Shown piece by piece: positions 18,404-28,533 of a DNA stretch of 64,000 nt; position 1 is the first letter of the stretch; the number at the start of each line of letters is the position of its first letter. The stretch spans positions 1 through 64,000 of the forward strand of contig CAKZVC010000052.1 in the NCBI GenBank assembly GCA_937922235.1. The letters run 5' to 3'. The notes under the pieces were generated by a model, which saw nothing but the letters and a program-made list of their open reading frames with translations, ran no database searches and had not been told where the DNA came from. This stretch comes from an uncultured Acidimicrobiales bacterium. GTDB taxonomy: Bacteria > Actinomycetota > Acidimicrobiia > Acidimicrobiales > SHLQ01. Position numbers and translations under genes: made by a program.

Positions 18404-18967
18404 ATGAGCGCTACCGCACCACTTCACGCAGTCTTTGCATCCACCCGTCAGGCAATGGAGGCAGTCCAGGCCGACCAGCTCAGCGCACAGAGCCCATGCG
18501 CTGAATGGGACGTCGCCGGCGTCATCAACCACGTCGTTGGTGGCACGCAGTTCTTCACCGCAGGTATGAAGGGTGAACAGCCAAGCGAAGGTCAAGACTG
18601 GGCAGCGGGCGATTACATGGCAGCGTTCGATCAAGCCGCAGCTGAGTGTGTTGCCTGCTTCGAAGAAGAAGGCGCCCTCGACAAGATGGTTGCATTGCCA
18701 TTCGGTGAGATGCCAGGTTCGGCCGTCATGGGCATTGCCATGACCGACGTGTTCACGCACGGCTGGGACATCGCGAAGGCAACCGGCCAGAGCACCGACC
18801 TTGCCCCAGAGCTCGCCGCGGGCATCCTGGCTCGGTCACAGCAGGCAATCTCGCCTGAGTGGCGTGGCCCGGAAGGCAGCCCAGCGCCATTCGGTATGGA
18901 AGCAGAGTGCCCAGAGGGTGCCTGCGCCGCAGACCAGCTTGCCGCCTTCCTCGGCCGTCAGGTCTGA
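18404..18967 (+). CDS. TIGR03086-type metal-binding protein (mycothiol-dependent maleylpyruvate isomerase/DinB-like fold)
   Basis: CAEWDVAGVINHVVGGTQFF and DVFTHGWDIAKATGQ motifs. Confidence 0.85.
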   Translation: MSATAPLHAVFASTRQAMEAVQADQLSAQSPCAEWDVAGVINHVVGGTQFFTAGMKGEQPSEGQDWAAGDYMAAFDQAAAECVACFEEEGALDKMVALPFGEMPGSAVMGIAMTDVFTHGWDIAKATGQSTDLAPELAAGILARSQQAISPEWRGPEGSPAPFGMEAECPEGACAADQLAAFLGRQV

Positions 18968-19003
18968 GCTAGTTCCAAGCCGCTAGTCACCAAGTACTCG
19001 TTC

Positions 19004-19039
19004 GAATTCCTGCGCTTCGGCGCAGGAATTCTGCGTTTT
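19004..19039 (+). terminator. Rho-independent terminator with TTCG tetraloop
   Basis: GAATTCCTGCGC-TTCG-GCGCAGGAATTC perfect 12-bp stem, followed by TGCGTTTT. Confidence 0.85.
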
Positions 19040-19074
19040 CCGGGGGGGCCTAGCGGTCGTCGCACCAGCGCTTC

Positions 19075-21219
19075 CTACAAGATCAACGCATCCGGTAGCG
19101 GCTTGCTGGCGACGATCGCAAGGTCTTGGACAGCACGCGTCAGCGCCACATACAGCAGGCGAAGCGCGGTTAGTTCCGGGATCGGCAAGAGAAGAAAGTC
19201 TGCTGGCTCGACGATCACGACCGCATCGAACTCAAGCCCCTTAGCCACAGCAGCGTCGACTACCGATAGCCCAGCACCGAGCGTTTGCGACTTGCTCGTG
19301 TCAACCGGATCGAGCCCAGCTTCCTCAAGCGCGGCAAACACCGCCGCCAGTTGTGGTGCTGTGACGATGACACCGGTGGTCTGGTGATCGCCTGTCGATC
19401 GACGGGCGACCTCCACTACCCTCGCAAGCAATTCGTCGGCGTCGACCTGGTGCAGAATCGGACCAGGCCCGGCGTGCCGAACCGACGTCGATGGGGTGAT
19501 CTCCGGAGCCGTGACCGGGAGCAACGAGTTCGCCACATCGAGGATTGGCCCGGGCACTCGATAGCCCACGGTGAGTTCGCGTTGTTCGACTGCGGTCTCG
19601 TCGGCGTTGACCCCAAGTGCGTCCACGACCGCATCCCAACTCGACTGCGCGCTCGGCGCCGTGGCCTGGGCAATATCACCGAGGATGGTGATCGACCCCT
19701 TGCGCGCTCGGCGTCCAACGACACGAAGTGCCATCGCACTGAGGTCTTGAGCTTCGTCCACGACAACATGGCCGTACTGTTTCGAGGTGCCAACGCACAG
19801 GGCCTCGGCCTCATCCAGTAGCGCAAGGTCAGCAACCGTCCAGGCTTCTTCAGTTGCCTTCTTTGCTGCCTTGCGATGCAGCATCGCTCGCTCGTCATCG
19901 GTCAGCAGGTCAGCGCTGACCCGCTTGAGAAGCGATCCGTTACTCAACGTCGACTGCACCAGCGTTGTCGCACCGAGGTTCGGCCACGACCGCGACACCA
20001 GTTTCTTGAACTCAGCGCCACTGCGCAACGACGACACTGCACTGTCGACCGCCGGCTCATCGATCCCCCGGTCGAGCAACTGCTGGCGAGCATCGCGAAG
20101 TAGCACCTCACCAAAGACCGTACGGGCGCTATTCAGCGGGAGGTTTCGGGCGAGCGCCGTTTTCTGCGCGACGGCGATCTGGTCGGGAGTGAAGACCACC
20201 GAGCGAGCCCCGACCGGAACCCGTTGATCGTCAGCGGGCACCTTGAACTTGTCGACCGCGGCGGCCCGCAGCACTGCCGTCATTCTCAGGTCGCCCTTCA
20301 ACACATGGGCTTCGGGAGTGTCCTCACCCCGAACGCGATACTTCACGTCGAGCAACGACTGCACGGTTGCTTGGGCTACTGCAGTCTCGCCGAGCGAGGG
20401 CAGGACGCTTCCCACATATCGAAGGAACATGCGGTTCGGACCTACGACCAGTACCTGCGTGGACATGAGCTCATCTCGATGCTCGAACAGCAGGAAGGCT
20501 GCCCGGTGCAGCCCGACCGCGGTCTTGCCCGTTCCCGGGCCTCCTTGGACGATCATGCACTCAGCCAGCGGGGCACGGATGATTTCGTCCTGCTCTGCCG
20601 CGATCGTGGCGACAATGTCAGACATCTCACCGCTTCGTGCTCGTTCGATCTCGGCGATCAGCGGATCGGGAAGGCCCGCTCCCACCACCGACTCAGGGTC
20701 GTCGAGGTTTTCGTCAAAGAGTGCAACAAGGACGTCGCCTTCGAGTGTGAAGCGTCGTCGCAGCTTGAGACCCTGAGGGTCGGCGGCTGTAGCGCGATAG
20801 AACGGAATCGCGACCGGCGCCCGCCAATCGACGATGAGCGCCTCTCCATCACCATTCTCGATGTGGCGCCGTCCGACGTACCACGTGTCGTCACCGCCCG
20901 ATTCCAAAGAAACTGGCGCCAGCCGTGGGTCTTCATCGATCCGGCCGAAGGCAAGGGTGGCACCGCCAAGCTCGAGCGAGGCCGACCTGCTTTCGAGGTA
21001 GGTCTGGGCAATTCGAGCGTCTGCGCTTACCTCCTCCTCCACTCGCCGAGCACCAAACTCGACGGCCGCCTTCGAACGTTCGCTCATCGCATGAAGTGCC
21101 GTCCGGGCCTGGTTCAGATAGGACTGCTCGGCATCTAGGTCCGGGTGGCTCGGATGATCAGCCACCTCCGCCGATGCAGAATCTTCAGGCGCTTCGGAGG
21201 GAGGAGTCACCTGCGCCAC
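19075..21219 (-). CDS. UvrD/HelD-like superfamily 1 helicase (RNA-polymerase-associated HelD type)
   Basis: Walker A IVQGGPGTGKTAVGLHRAAFLLF, VVDEAQDLSAMALRVVGRR, YVALTRAVQDLAIV; N-terminal coiled-coil (EQSYLNQARTALHAMSERSKA) typical of HelD. Confidence 0.85.
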   Translation of the reverse strand: MAQVTPPSEAPEDSASAEVADHPSHPDLDAEQSYLNQARTALHAMSERSKAAVEFGARRVEEEVSADARIAQTYLESRSASLELGGATLAFGRIDEDPRLAPVSLESGGDDTWYVGRRHIENGDGEALIVDWRAPVAIPFYRATAADPQGLKLRRRFTLEGDVLVALFDENLDDPESVVGAGLPDPLIAEIERARSGEMSDIVATIAAEQDEIIRAPLAECMIVQGGPGTGKTAVGLHRAAFLLFEHRDELMSTQVLVVGPNRMFLRYVGSVLPSLGETAVAQATVQSLLDVKYRVRGEDTPEAHVLKGDLRMTAVLRAAAVDKFKVPADDQRVPVGARSVVFTPDQIAVAQKTALARNLPLNSARTVFGEVLLRDARQQLLDRGIDEPAVDSAVSSLRSGAEFKKLVSRSWPNLGATTLVQSTLSNGSLLKRVSADLLTDDERAMLHRKAAKKATEEAWTVADLALLDEAEALCVGTSKQYGHVVVDEAQDLSAMALRVVGRRARKGSITILGDIAQATAPSAQSSWDAVVDALGVNADETAVEQRELTVGYRVPGPILDVANSLLPVTAPEITPSTSVRHAGPGPILHQVDADELLARVVEVARRSTGDHQTTGVIVTAPQLAAVFAALEEAGLDPVDTSKSQTLGAGLSVVDAAVAKGLEFDAVVIVEPADFLLLPIPELTALRLLYVALTRAVQDLAIVASKPLPDALIL

Positions 21220-21249
21220 GGTAGCCCGCGACGTGGCTAGTCTGCGGCC

Positions 21250-22143
21250 ATGACGACGACGAGAGCAGCTGGCGTGTGGGCTGGCCTAGCCCTCACGATC
21301 TTCGTTGGACTTCTCGTCGTTGCGAACGGGTCGAGCTCGTTCACGGCGTGGCCAAACTCGGGACGGTTGCTTCCCGTTCAGCCAGAATCCGTCGTCACCT
21401 ACGGAGACGATCCGGCCCAGTTCGCCAAGCTCACCTTGCCTACGACGAATGGCGCTGTTGACCCCGGCCCACATCCCGTTGCGATGCTCGTCCATGGCGG
21501 GTTCTGGAAGCGCAGCATCGGCGACCTGTCGATCATGGACGACGTTTCTGAGCGCATGGTTGACGAGGGCTTCGCCGTTTGGAACGTCGAATACGGCCGG
21601 GTCGGTGAACGCGCTGGCGGCTGGCCGCATACGTTCGATCACATCGGTGAAGCGATCGATTACCTAGGCGGATTTGGCGACAGCTCAGGAGACGACGCAG
21701 CGAATGCACTCCTCGATCTTGATGAGGTCATCGTCATCGGCCACAGCGCCGGCGGACACCTCGCCCTGTGGTTGCGCACCCGTTCCGACCTGGGCGATCA
21801 GCAACCGGCCGTGACGCCGAAAGCCATCGTGGCGCTTGCTCCGATCGCCGACCTCGATGCTGCGTGGAGCGACGGGCTCGGCGAAGACGCTGTTGCCCAA
21901 CTACTCGGCGGATCACCCGACGAGCATCCGACCCGGTACGACTACGCAGCAGTTGGTCGGCCGAGCACGATCCCGGCGCTCGTCATTGTGTCGAGCGCCG
22001 ACGACGACGTACCCGAAACGTACTCACGCGGGGTCGACGGCGCTGACGTACTGGTCGTCGACAACGTGGAGCATCTTGGGCTTGTCACTAGCGACGGACC
22101 GGCAATCGCTGCAGCCGTCGAGTGGCTCGTGAGCTCTCGCTAG
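21250..22143 (+). CDS. Alpha/beta hydrolase (esterase/lipase-like)
   Basis: VAMLVHGGFWKRS oxyanion motif and VIVIGHSAGGHLALW nucleophile elbow. Confidence 0.9.
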   Translation: MTTTRAAGVWAGLALTIFVGLLVVANGSSSFTAWPNSGRLLPVQPESVVTYGDDPAQFAKLTLPTTNGAVDPGPHPVAMLVHGGFWKRSIGDLSIMDDVSERMVDEGFAVWNVEYGRVGERAGGWPHTFDHIGEAIDYLGGFGDSSGDDAANALLDLDEVIVIGHSAGGHLALWLRTRSDLGDQQPAVTPKAIVALAPIADLDAAWSDGLGEDAVAQLLGGSPDEHPTRYDYAAVGRPSTIPALVIVSSADDDVPETYSRGVDGADVLVVDNVEHLGLVTSDGPAIAAAVEWLVSSR

Positions 22144-23168
22144 CCGAGAAGATCAGCCATATCTGGGCGGATTGGGAGCTTGCCTTGCGCTTCAAGCAGG
22201 TCCATGAGACGAGGCAGATCGGTGTTGAGGGCGTTCAAGTCGCCAACCCAATCGAATACCCGGATGGCCGCCGCGTCATCGACGGTGATTCCGCAGCACT
22301 TCACGAGCTCAGCTCGGTACTCGGTCTGGTTCGACTCCATCCACAGCAACGCTCGACTGATCGCCCGGTTGAACTCTTCAGAAAGTGCGGGGTTCTCGTC
22401 GGCCCACGCATCATGGACCGCAACGACGCCGATCGGACAGCGGCTCAACCCTGGGCAGAGCTCACGGTCGAGGTTCGCCACTTCGACAAAGCCAAGGCGA
22501 ACCGCTTGAGCGGTGTACGGCTCGAACACAGCTATCGCGTCGACATCACCTGTCTCGAGCAGTCCTGGCTGGGCGGTCAGGCTGGCTTCGACGAACTGGA
22601 CAGTTGACGCGTCGCATTCGTCGTTGATCATCATCTGCGTCACCGCATGGGCGACAAGCGAGTTGACTTCGTTGACGCCAATGCGAGCGTTTTCCAGATC
22701 ACACCCCGACTCCAACCCCGCCGCTGCGGTGCTGACGAGGGTCATCGAGTGGCGTGTTGCTTCTGGGCTTGTGGCGTTCAGGTAGTTCGTAATTCGGAGT
22801 GGTTCGCCCGCAGCGACGAGCTTGATGGCTTGGGTTGCGGAGAGCGCTGCGGTGTCGGCGGTGCCGTTCACCAGTGCCTCGGCGACGTCAGCTTCTTCAG
22901 ACACCGGGATGAACGAGATATCAATGCCAGCATCGGCAAAGTAGCCCTGCGAGTCGGCAATCCAGACCGGTGACGAGTCGATGGTTCCGAGTGAAGCAAC
23001 GCGTACCTCGACGAGCTCAACTTCATCGACGTCGTCGGTCGCCGCCAAGGTCTCCGGGATGGTCGACTCGATCGCCGCCTCGGAGCTCGGGGTTCCTCCA
23101 GAGCACGCTGCGGCGAGCAACGAGAGGCACAACACGGACATGAGCAATCGAAGGGAGCAGCGGGTCAT
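22140..23168 (-). CDS. ABC transporter substrate-binding lipoprotein (NMT1/SsuA-like)
   Basis: Lipobox LLAAACSGG; VRVASLGTIDSSPVWIADSQGYFADAGIDISFIP and VEVANLDRELCPG; stop overlaps the convergent gene stop (CTAG). Confidence 0.85.
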   Translation of the reverse strand: MTRCSLRLLMSVLCLSLLAAACSGGTPSSEAAIESTIPETLAATDDVDEVELVEVRVASLGTIDSSPVWIADSQGYFADAGIDISFIPVSEEADVAEALVNGTADTAALSATQAIKLVAAGEPLRITNYLNATSPEATRHSMTLVSTAAAGLESGCDLENARIGVNEVNSLVAHAVTQMMINDECDASTVQFVEASLTAQPGLLETGDVDAIAVFEPYTAQAVRLGFVEVANLDRELCPGLSRCPIGVVAVHDAWADENPALSEEFNRAISRALLWMESNQTEYRAELVKCCGITVDDAAAIRVFDWVGDLNALNTDLPRLMDLLEAQGKLPIRPDMADLLG

Positions 23169-23241
23169 AGAACCAGAATCGGCGGAAAACCGCTGAGATT
23201 TAGCGAATTCGGGCACCCCGAGGGCACTGGTTTCCGATCGG

Positions 23242-24714
23242 TTACGCCGTCCCGGTAGGCGTCACCGTGCCATTGAGAATCATGAGCGTCTTGAGATCGC
23301 TATGGAATTCGAGCGCGTGGTCGCCACCCTCTCGACCAATTCCGCTGATGCCGCACCCGCCGAACGGCGCGGTGAGGTCGCGAACGAGGAAGGTGTTTAC
23401 CCACACCAACCCGGTGCGCAGAGCCCGCCCGACACGCTCCGCACGCTCTTGGGATGTCGTCCACACCATGGCAGCCAGCCCATACTCGGTACTGTTCGCC
23501 AGTTCGATCGCCTCAGCCTCGTCTGCGAAGGTCTGGAAGGTAAGCACCGGGCCAAAGATCTCTCGCTGCACAACTTCGCTGTCATTGCTCGCTGGCTCGA
23601 TCAGGGTTGGTAGGTAGTGCAACGAAGTTTCGACGGGCTCGCCACCGCGAACAATCGTGTCGCCTGCGGCCCGGGCCCGTTCGACAAACCCGTGAACGTT
23701 GTCTCGGTGGTCGGGGTGCACCACCGGACCAATGTCGGTGCCGTCGTCTCGCGGGTCGCCAAGCACAAGAGCATCTGCATGCTCGTGGAACTTCGTCAGG
23801 AACTCCTCACGTATCGATTCTTCGACGAGGATGCGACTTCCTGCCAGACACACCTGGCCCGAGTCATCGAACTGCCACGCAGCTCGGTGGGCCGCGGCAT
23901 CGAGATCAGCGTCGGCAAAGACGATGAGCGGGCCTTTGCCACCGAGCTCTGCGGTAAACGGCACCAGATTTTGAGCAGCCGCTTTGCCGATGATCCGGCC
24001 GGTCTCGGGGGAGCCGGTGAACGTGATGCGACGAACCTTTGGGTTTTCGACCAGCGCAGCACCAACCTCTTCACCGATGCCCTGCACCAGGTTGTATGCG
24101 CCAGCTGGAAAGCCAGCTTCGTTCGCGAGCTCGGCCAACAACGCAGCGGACAGCGGCGACCACTCGGCGGGCTTATGCACAACCGTATTGCCGGCCGCGA
24201 GGGCGGGGGCGAGCTTCCAGGTGCTGAGCATGAACGGAGCGTTCCAGGGGGTGATGACGATCGCTGGCCCGGAGGGCATGCGCTGCACCACGTTGGCCAT
24301 GTTTTTGGCTTCCCACGCGCGCTCCTCATGCTGCACGATCAGGTCGGCGTAGAGCCGGAAGTTCACTGCGCCTCGTGCGACAAGCCGGTTTTTCATCGAC
24401 TCGTACATGAACCCCATGTCGAGGGTTTCGACCATGGCGATCTCGTCGTTGTGTGCTTCGATGAGGTCGGCCATGGCGTGCATGACTTCGGCACGTTGAT
24501 GCGGCGTGTAGCTGCCCCACTCCGCAAAGCCGGCAACCGCTGCGTCAACCGCAGCGTTGGCTGCCTCAGCATCACCACGAGCAACCTGTGCGATCGGGCC
24601 GCCATCCCAGTCGAGTGGCGACCGGGTCTCAAAGGTGGTTGGGGAACTCACCCACTCGCCACCAATGAAGTGATCGACAGGTACTGCTACTCCCCCAACA
24701 TCGGCGGTGCGCAT
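23242..24714 (-). CDS. Aldehyde dehydrogenase, HpaE-like (5-carboxymethyl-2-hydroxymuconate semialdehyde dehydrogenase type)
   Basis: ITPWNAPFMLSTWKLAPALAAGNTVVHKPAEWSP, FTAELGGKGPLIVFADADLDAA, FDDSGQVCLAGSRILVEE; linked to FAH and HpaD-like genes. Confidence 0.85.
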   Translation of the reverse strand: MRTADVGGVAVPVDHFIGGEWVSSPTTFETRSPLDWDGGPIAQVARGDAEAANAAVDAAVAGFAEWGSYTPHQRAEVMHAMADLIEAHNDEIAMVETLDMGFMYESMKNRLVARGAVNFRLYADLIVQHEERAWEAKNMANVVQRMPSGPAIVITPWNAPFMLSTWKLAPALAAGNTVVHKPAEWSPLSAALLAELANEAGFPAGAYNLVQGIGEEVGAALVENPKVRRITFTGSPETGRIIGKAAAQNLVPFTAELGGKGPLIVFADADLDAAAHRAAWQFDDSGQVCLAGSRILVEESIREEFLTKFHEHADALVLGDPRDDGTDIGPVVHPDHRDNVHGFVERARAAGDTIVRGGEPVETSLHYLPTLIEPASNDSEVVQREIFGPVLTFQTFADEAEAIELANSTEYGLAAMVWTTSQERAERVGRALRTGLVWVNTFLVRDLTAPFGGCGISGIGREGGDHALEFHSDLKTLMILNGTVTPTGTA

Positions 24715-24716
24715 GC

Positions 24717-25631
24717 TCAGCCCTCGTTCTCGGTCGAGCTCTCGCTTGCGTCTTCACCGAGCGTGCTCTTGTAGTGCTTCGCCCCCGGGCCCATCGGTGC
24801 ACGGATTCCTCGGAACTCCCAGTCGCCGCCTTGGGCGGTCGACATGACCTCTTCGGACTCGCTTGGTTGTGCGCCAACGTCGGCGCGAATCGGCGTCGGG
24901 CCGCTGACGATCGTGTTGGTGAGCGCCCCGAGGCCCTCGACCTCAACCGTGACGACATCGCCGGGATACACCGTCCGCGAGTTTGCTGGGGTGCCCGACA
25001 GCAAGATGTCGCCGGGCACCAGGGTGATCGTGCGGGCGATGTCGGCGACGATGTAGTGCATGTCCCACTCCATCTCATCGGTGTTGGCGTCTTGTTTCAC
25101 CTCACCGTTGACGATGGTTTGGATGCGCTTATTGCGGAAGTCCCAATCGGTGACCAAGCCAGGGCCAACCGGGCATAGCGTGTCGCTCCCTTTGACTCGC
25201 AGCATCGACCCAGCGTCGGTGTCTCGAAAGTCGTGGAGGCCGTAATCGTTGGAGACCGAGTAGCCAGCGATGTAGTCACCGGCTTCGTCGGGCGAGATGT
25301 TGCGGCACGTCTTGCCGATAACGATCGCGATCTCGCCCTCATAGTTGAGCCATTCACATCCGGCTGGACGAACGATGTTCGAGCCATGACCGGTGAGGGC
25401 CGTGATTGGCTTGTGGAAATACGTGGGAGCTGCAGGCAGCTTGGTCATGAACTCGTCAACCCGACTGCGATAGTTCAGGTGGATGCAGATGATCTTGGTC
25501 GGTTCGACCGGAGACAAATGCGTCGCCTCATCAACCGACACCGTGCGGCCGTCGGCCGCGATGAGCGAGGCGCCATCCCGTCGGACCTCGGTTGGGTATC
25601 CGTCCAGCAGGATGCGTCGAATTTCGGCCAT
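24717..25631 (-). CDS. Fumarylacetoacetate hydrolase family protein (HpaG-like isomerase/decarboxylase candidate)
   Basis: KIICIHLNYRSRVDE, YEGEIAIVIGKTCRNISPDEAGDYIAGYSVSNDYGLHDFR, KGSDTLCPVGPGLV, GDILLSGTPANS. Confidence 0.9.
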   Translation of the reverse strand: MAEIRRILLDGYPTEVRRDGASLIAADGRTVSVDEATHLSPVEPTKIICIHLNYRSRVDEFMTKLPAAPTYFHKPITALTGHGSNIVRPAGCEWLNYEGEIAIVIGKTCRNISPDEAGDYIAGYSVSNDYGLHDFRDTDAGSMLRVKGSDTLCPVGPGLVTDWDFRNKRIQTIVNGEVKQDANTDEMEWDMHYIVADIARTITLVPGDILLSGTPANSRTVYPGDVVTVEVEGLGALTNTIVSGPTPIRADVGAQPSESEEVMSTAQGGDWEFRGIRAPMGPGAKHYKSTLGEDASESSTENEG

Positions 25632-25722
25632 GGTGGCTCCTCGTCCATGGGCAACCGGGTGTGAGCGGGTGTCGGTTGGTTGCCGGTGTGTTGATGTCTG
25701 CACACTAGCTCGTTCCAAAGTA

Positions 25723-25737
25723 GTTTGGTACCGAACG
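25723..25737 (+). promoter_or_regulatory. Operator-like site GTTTGGTACCGAACG (copy 1)
   Basis: Near-palindrome around GGTACC in the divergent FAH / MarR intergenic region; identical 15-mer at 26400 and 41969. Confidence 0.75.
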
Positions 25738-25789
25738 GATTGGGAGAGCACGCGCTCGCCCGTGAAGTCCTCTATCTTGACGTTCGGCC

Positions 25790-26323
25790 ATGTCCCCACC
25801 ATCTTCGAATTCCGATTCCGCCCTAAACGAGCCCTCGTGGATGCTCGATGCCGAGCGCGATGTACAGGCTCGCCTCGGCGACCGCCCGCTCGACTTCGCC
25901 TCACTCGATGCAATATCGAACGTCTACCGCGCTGCGGGCACGATTCGCCGCCAAGCCGAACGCGAGGTCCTCGGCGAGTACGGGCTCTCGTTCGGCGGCT
26001 TCACCATTCTTTGGGTGCTGTGGGTGTGGGACGAGATGGAAACGGCTCGACTCGCCGAAGAATGCTCGCTGGCCAAGGGGACGCTTACGGGCATGTTGAC
26101 CACGCTCGAAAAGCAACAGCTTGTGACCCGCCAGAAGCTCGACTCCGACAAGCGGCGCGTGATGGTAAGCCTGACCGCCGAGGGGCTACGGGTGATCGAC
26201 GAGCTCTTCCCCAAGTTCAACAGCTTTGAAGGCGACATGACCGCAGGCTTGTCCGTCGAAGAAAAGCGCGAGCTGGCCCGACTTTTACGCAAGGTCATCA
26301 TTAACGCCCGAGGCGACGGCTAG
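25790..26323 (+). CDS. MarR family transcriptional regulator (paralogue of 50939 gene)
   Basis: AEREVLGEYGLSFGGFTILWVLWVWDEMETARLAEECSLAKGTLTGMLTTLEKQQLV winged helix. Confidence 0.9.
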   Translation: MSPPSSNSDSALNEPSWMLDAERDVQARLGDRPLDFASLDAISNVYRAAGTIRRQAEREVLGEYGLSFGGFTILWVLWVWDEMETARLAEECSLAKGTLTGMLTTLEKQQLVTRQKLDSDKRRVMVSLTAEGLRVIDELFPKFNSFEGDMTAGLSVEEKRELARLLRKVIINARGDG

Positions 26324-26399
26324 CGCGTCCCTCGCCACCGCACGCCCCCGTTCTGTTCGACCTCCCGCTCGACCGCCCGCTGGAGCGTTCTGCTGGACC

Positions 26400-26414
26400 G
26401 TTTGGTACCGAACG
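26400..26414 (+). promoter_or_regulatory. Operator-like site GTTTGGTACCGAACG (copy 2)
   Basis: 14 bp upstream of the ATG at 26429. Confidence 0.75.
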
Positions 26415-26428
26415 ATTAAGGTGCAGGC

Positions 26429-27268
26429 ATGGACGATCTCACCGGGCTGATGTATCCGCGAACGCCAACAGGGGCGGGCAGCATCTTGCCGTCACCTCCA
26501 TGGCACTACAGCGGCGAAATGATGACCGTCGAGTTCCGAACCGACCCAGCCAACGTCGCCGAACTCCTACCTGCGAACCTCGAACTCGCCGACGACGACC
26601 CCGGCGCAGTCGCGATCATCTGGGCTGATTGGCAAAGCTGCAGCAACAACTTCGACGAACTCCTCGACCCATCACGAGCGCAGTACAAGGAGGTCTTCGT
26701 GGTCGTCCGTTGCAAGTACGAAGGCACCACCTACAGCCGGGCTGCGTACATCTGGGTTGACAAGGACTTCGCCATGGCCCGGGGCCACATCCAGGGTTAC
26801 CCAAAGAAGATGTCCGAGATCTGGATGACCCGACCGGTCTCCTATGGCAAGGCCGGCCCCCGACTCGAGCCTGGAGGCCGTTTCGGCGGCACTCTCAGCA
26901 CCTTCGGTCGCCGCATCGCCGACTGCACCTTCACCATCACCGGCGAGACCGACACCGCCGGCTTCGTCAATGGCCACCCCATGCTGCACAGCCGGTTCAT
27001 GCCAGCCATCGAGATGGACGGCCGAGACAGCCTCGACGAGCTCGTCACCATGAGCGGATTCGACCACGAGGTTGGCCCGGTCTACAGCGGCGACGCCACT
27101 CTCACGCTCCACGACTGCCCCACCGAAGAGCTCACCCGCTTCGGTGATATCGAGATCATCGGCGGCTTCTACCGCCAGGTCGGAACGTCGATGCACGAGG
27201 GCACCACCGTCTGGGCCGCTCCCAACCCCATGGCTCCCGTCCAGGACTCCTCGGGTTCGGGGTCGTGA
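26429..27268 (+). CDS. Acetoacetate decarboxylase (ADC) family protein
   Basis: VEFRTDPANVAELLPANLE..., YSRAAYIWVDKDFAMARGHIQGYPKKMSEIWMTRP, typical ADC fold motifs (GYPKKM). Confidence 0.85.
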   Translation: MDDLTGLMYPRTPTGAGSILPSPPWHYSGEMMTVEFRTDPANVAELLPANLELADDDPGAVAIIWADWQSCSNNFDELLDPSRAQYKEVFVVVRCKYEGTTYSRAAYIWVDKDFAMARGHIQGYPKKMSEIWMTRPVSYGKAGPRLEPGGRFGGTLSTFGRRIADCTFTITGETDTAGFVNGHPMLHSRFMPAIEMDGRDSLDELVTMSGFDHEVGPVYSGDATLTLHDCPTEELTRFGDIEIIGGFYRQVGTSMHEGTTVWAAPNPMAPVQDSSGSGS

Positions 27269-27269
27269 C

Positions 27270-28532
27270 ATGACCTTTGTCGACGACTACCTGCCCAACC
27301 ACGGTCCTGACGATGCCGATATCACCAGCCACGACGCCTATACGAACGGCGTCCCTCACGCCACGTTCACCCGCCTTCGCACCGAGGATCCCATCCACTG
27401 GACCGAAGAGAAGGACGGCTCTGGGTTCTGGTCGATCCTACGCCACGACGACGCAATTGCCGTAAGCCGAGACGTCGAGACCTTCACGTCATCGAAGGGC
27501 ATCCGCCTCGAAGAGATGGACGAAGAGGAGACGCAGGCTCGCCTCACGATGATGGAGCTCGACCCACCTGACCACACCCGCTATCGCCGGTTGGTCAGCA
27601 AGGGCTTCACTCGTCGCCGGGTCGAGAGTTACGAGGAGCAGATCCGCGAGCTTGCCATCGAAGTGATCGAAGCCGCACTCGACAAGCGCGAGTTCGACTT
27701 CGTTCACGAGATCGCCGAGCAGCTTCCGATGCGCATGCTTGGCCGCATGTTGGGCACCTCCGACGAAGATGGCCACAAGCTCGTTGCCTGGGGCGATGCA
27801 CTGTTGGGTAACACCGACCCCGACTTCACCGACTTCCCCGTCGACCTCACTGACACCAGTCAGTTCCGCATGGTTCCGTTCCGCAGCCCTGCATCGATCC
27901 AGATCTTTCAATGGGCCCAAGTCCAAGCGGAGAAGCGGCGCGAAAATCCAACCGACGACGTGATCTCCCAACTGCTCGGACCCGACAAAGAGGGCGTGCC
28001 GCTGACCGATCTTGAGTTCAACAACTTCGTGACCGTGCTTGTGGCTGCCGGCAATGACACCACTCGCTACACGATGACCCATGGCCTGTGGAACCTCATG
28101 AACCACCCACAGCTGTGGGACGCGTGGAAGGCCAACCCCGAGTTCACACCTACCGCAGTCGAGGAGATCCTTCGCACGAGTGCCGTGACGATGCATTTTC
28201 GGCGTACCGCCACCCGCGACATCGAGATGCGGGGCAAACACATCAAAGCTGGCGACAAGATCGCCATCTGGTACAACTCGGCAAACCACGACGCCGACCA
28301 GTTCGAGCACCCGTTCCGCTTCGACCTCCAACGCGAGAGCAACGACCACATGTCGTTCGGTCGCAGCGGTCCGCACCTCTGCCTGGGCGCATGGCTGGCC
28401 CGCATGGAAGTTCGCGTTGTCTTCCAAGAACTCATGAAGCGTGTCGACCGGTTCGAGCCGAACGGCGACATTCAACATCTCCGGTCGAACTTCATCGCCG
28501 GAATCAAACATCTCCCAGTAAAGGTGGCCTGA
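27270..28532 (+). CDS. Cytochrome P450
   Basis: I-helix VLVAAGNDTTR, EEILR, heme motif MSFGRSGPHLCLGAWLARME. Confidence 0.97.
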   Translation: MTFVDDYLPNHGPDDADITSHDAYTNGVPHATFTRLRTEDPIHWTEEKDGSGFWSILRHDDAIAVSRDVETFTSSKGIRLEEMDEEETQARLTMMELDPPDHTRYRRLVSKGFTRRRVESYEEQIRELAIEVIEAALDKREFDFVHEIAEQLPMRMLGRMLGTSDEDGHKLVAWGDALLGNTDPDFTDFPVDLTDTSQFRMVPFRSPASIQIFQWAQVQAEKRRENPTDDVISQLLGPDKEGVPLTDLEFNNFVTVLVAAGNDTTRYTMTHGLWNLMNHPQLWDAWKANPEFTPTAVEEILRTSAVTMHFRRTATRDIEMRGKHIKAGDKIAIWYNSANHDADQFEHPFRFDLQRESNDHMSFGRSGPHLCLGAWLARMEVRVVFQELMKRVDRFEPNGDIQHLRSNFIAGIKHLPVKVA

Positions 28533-28533
28533 C

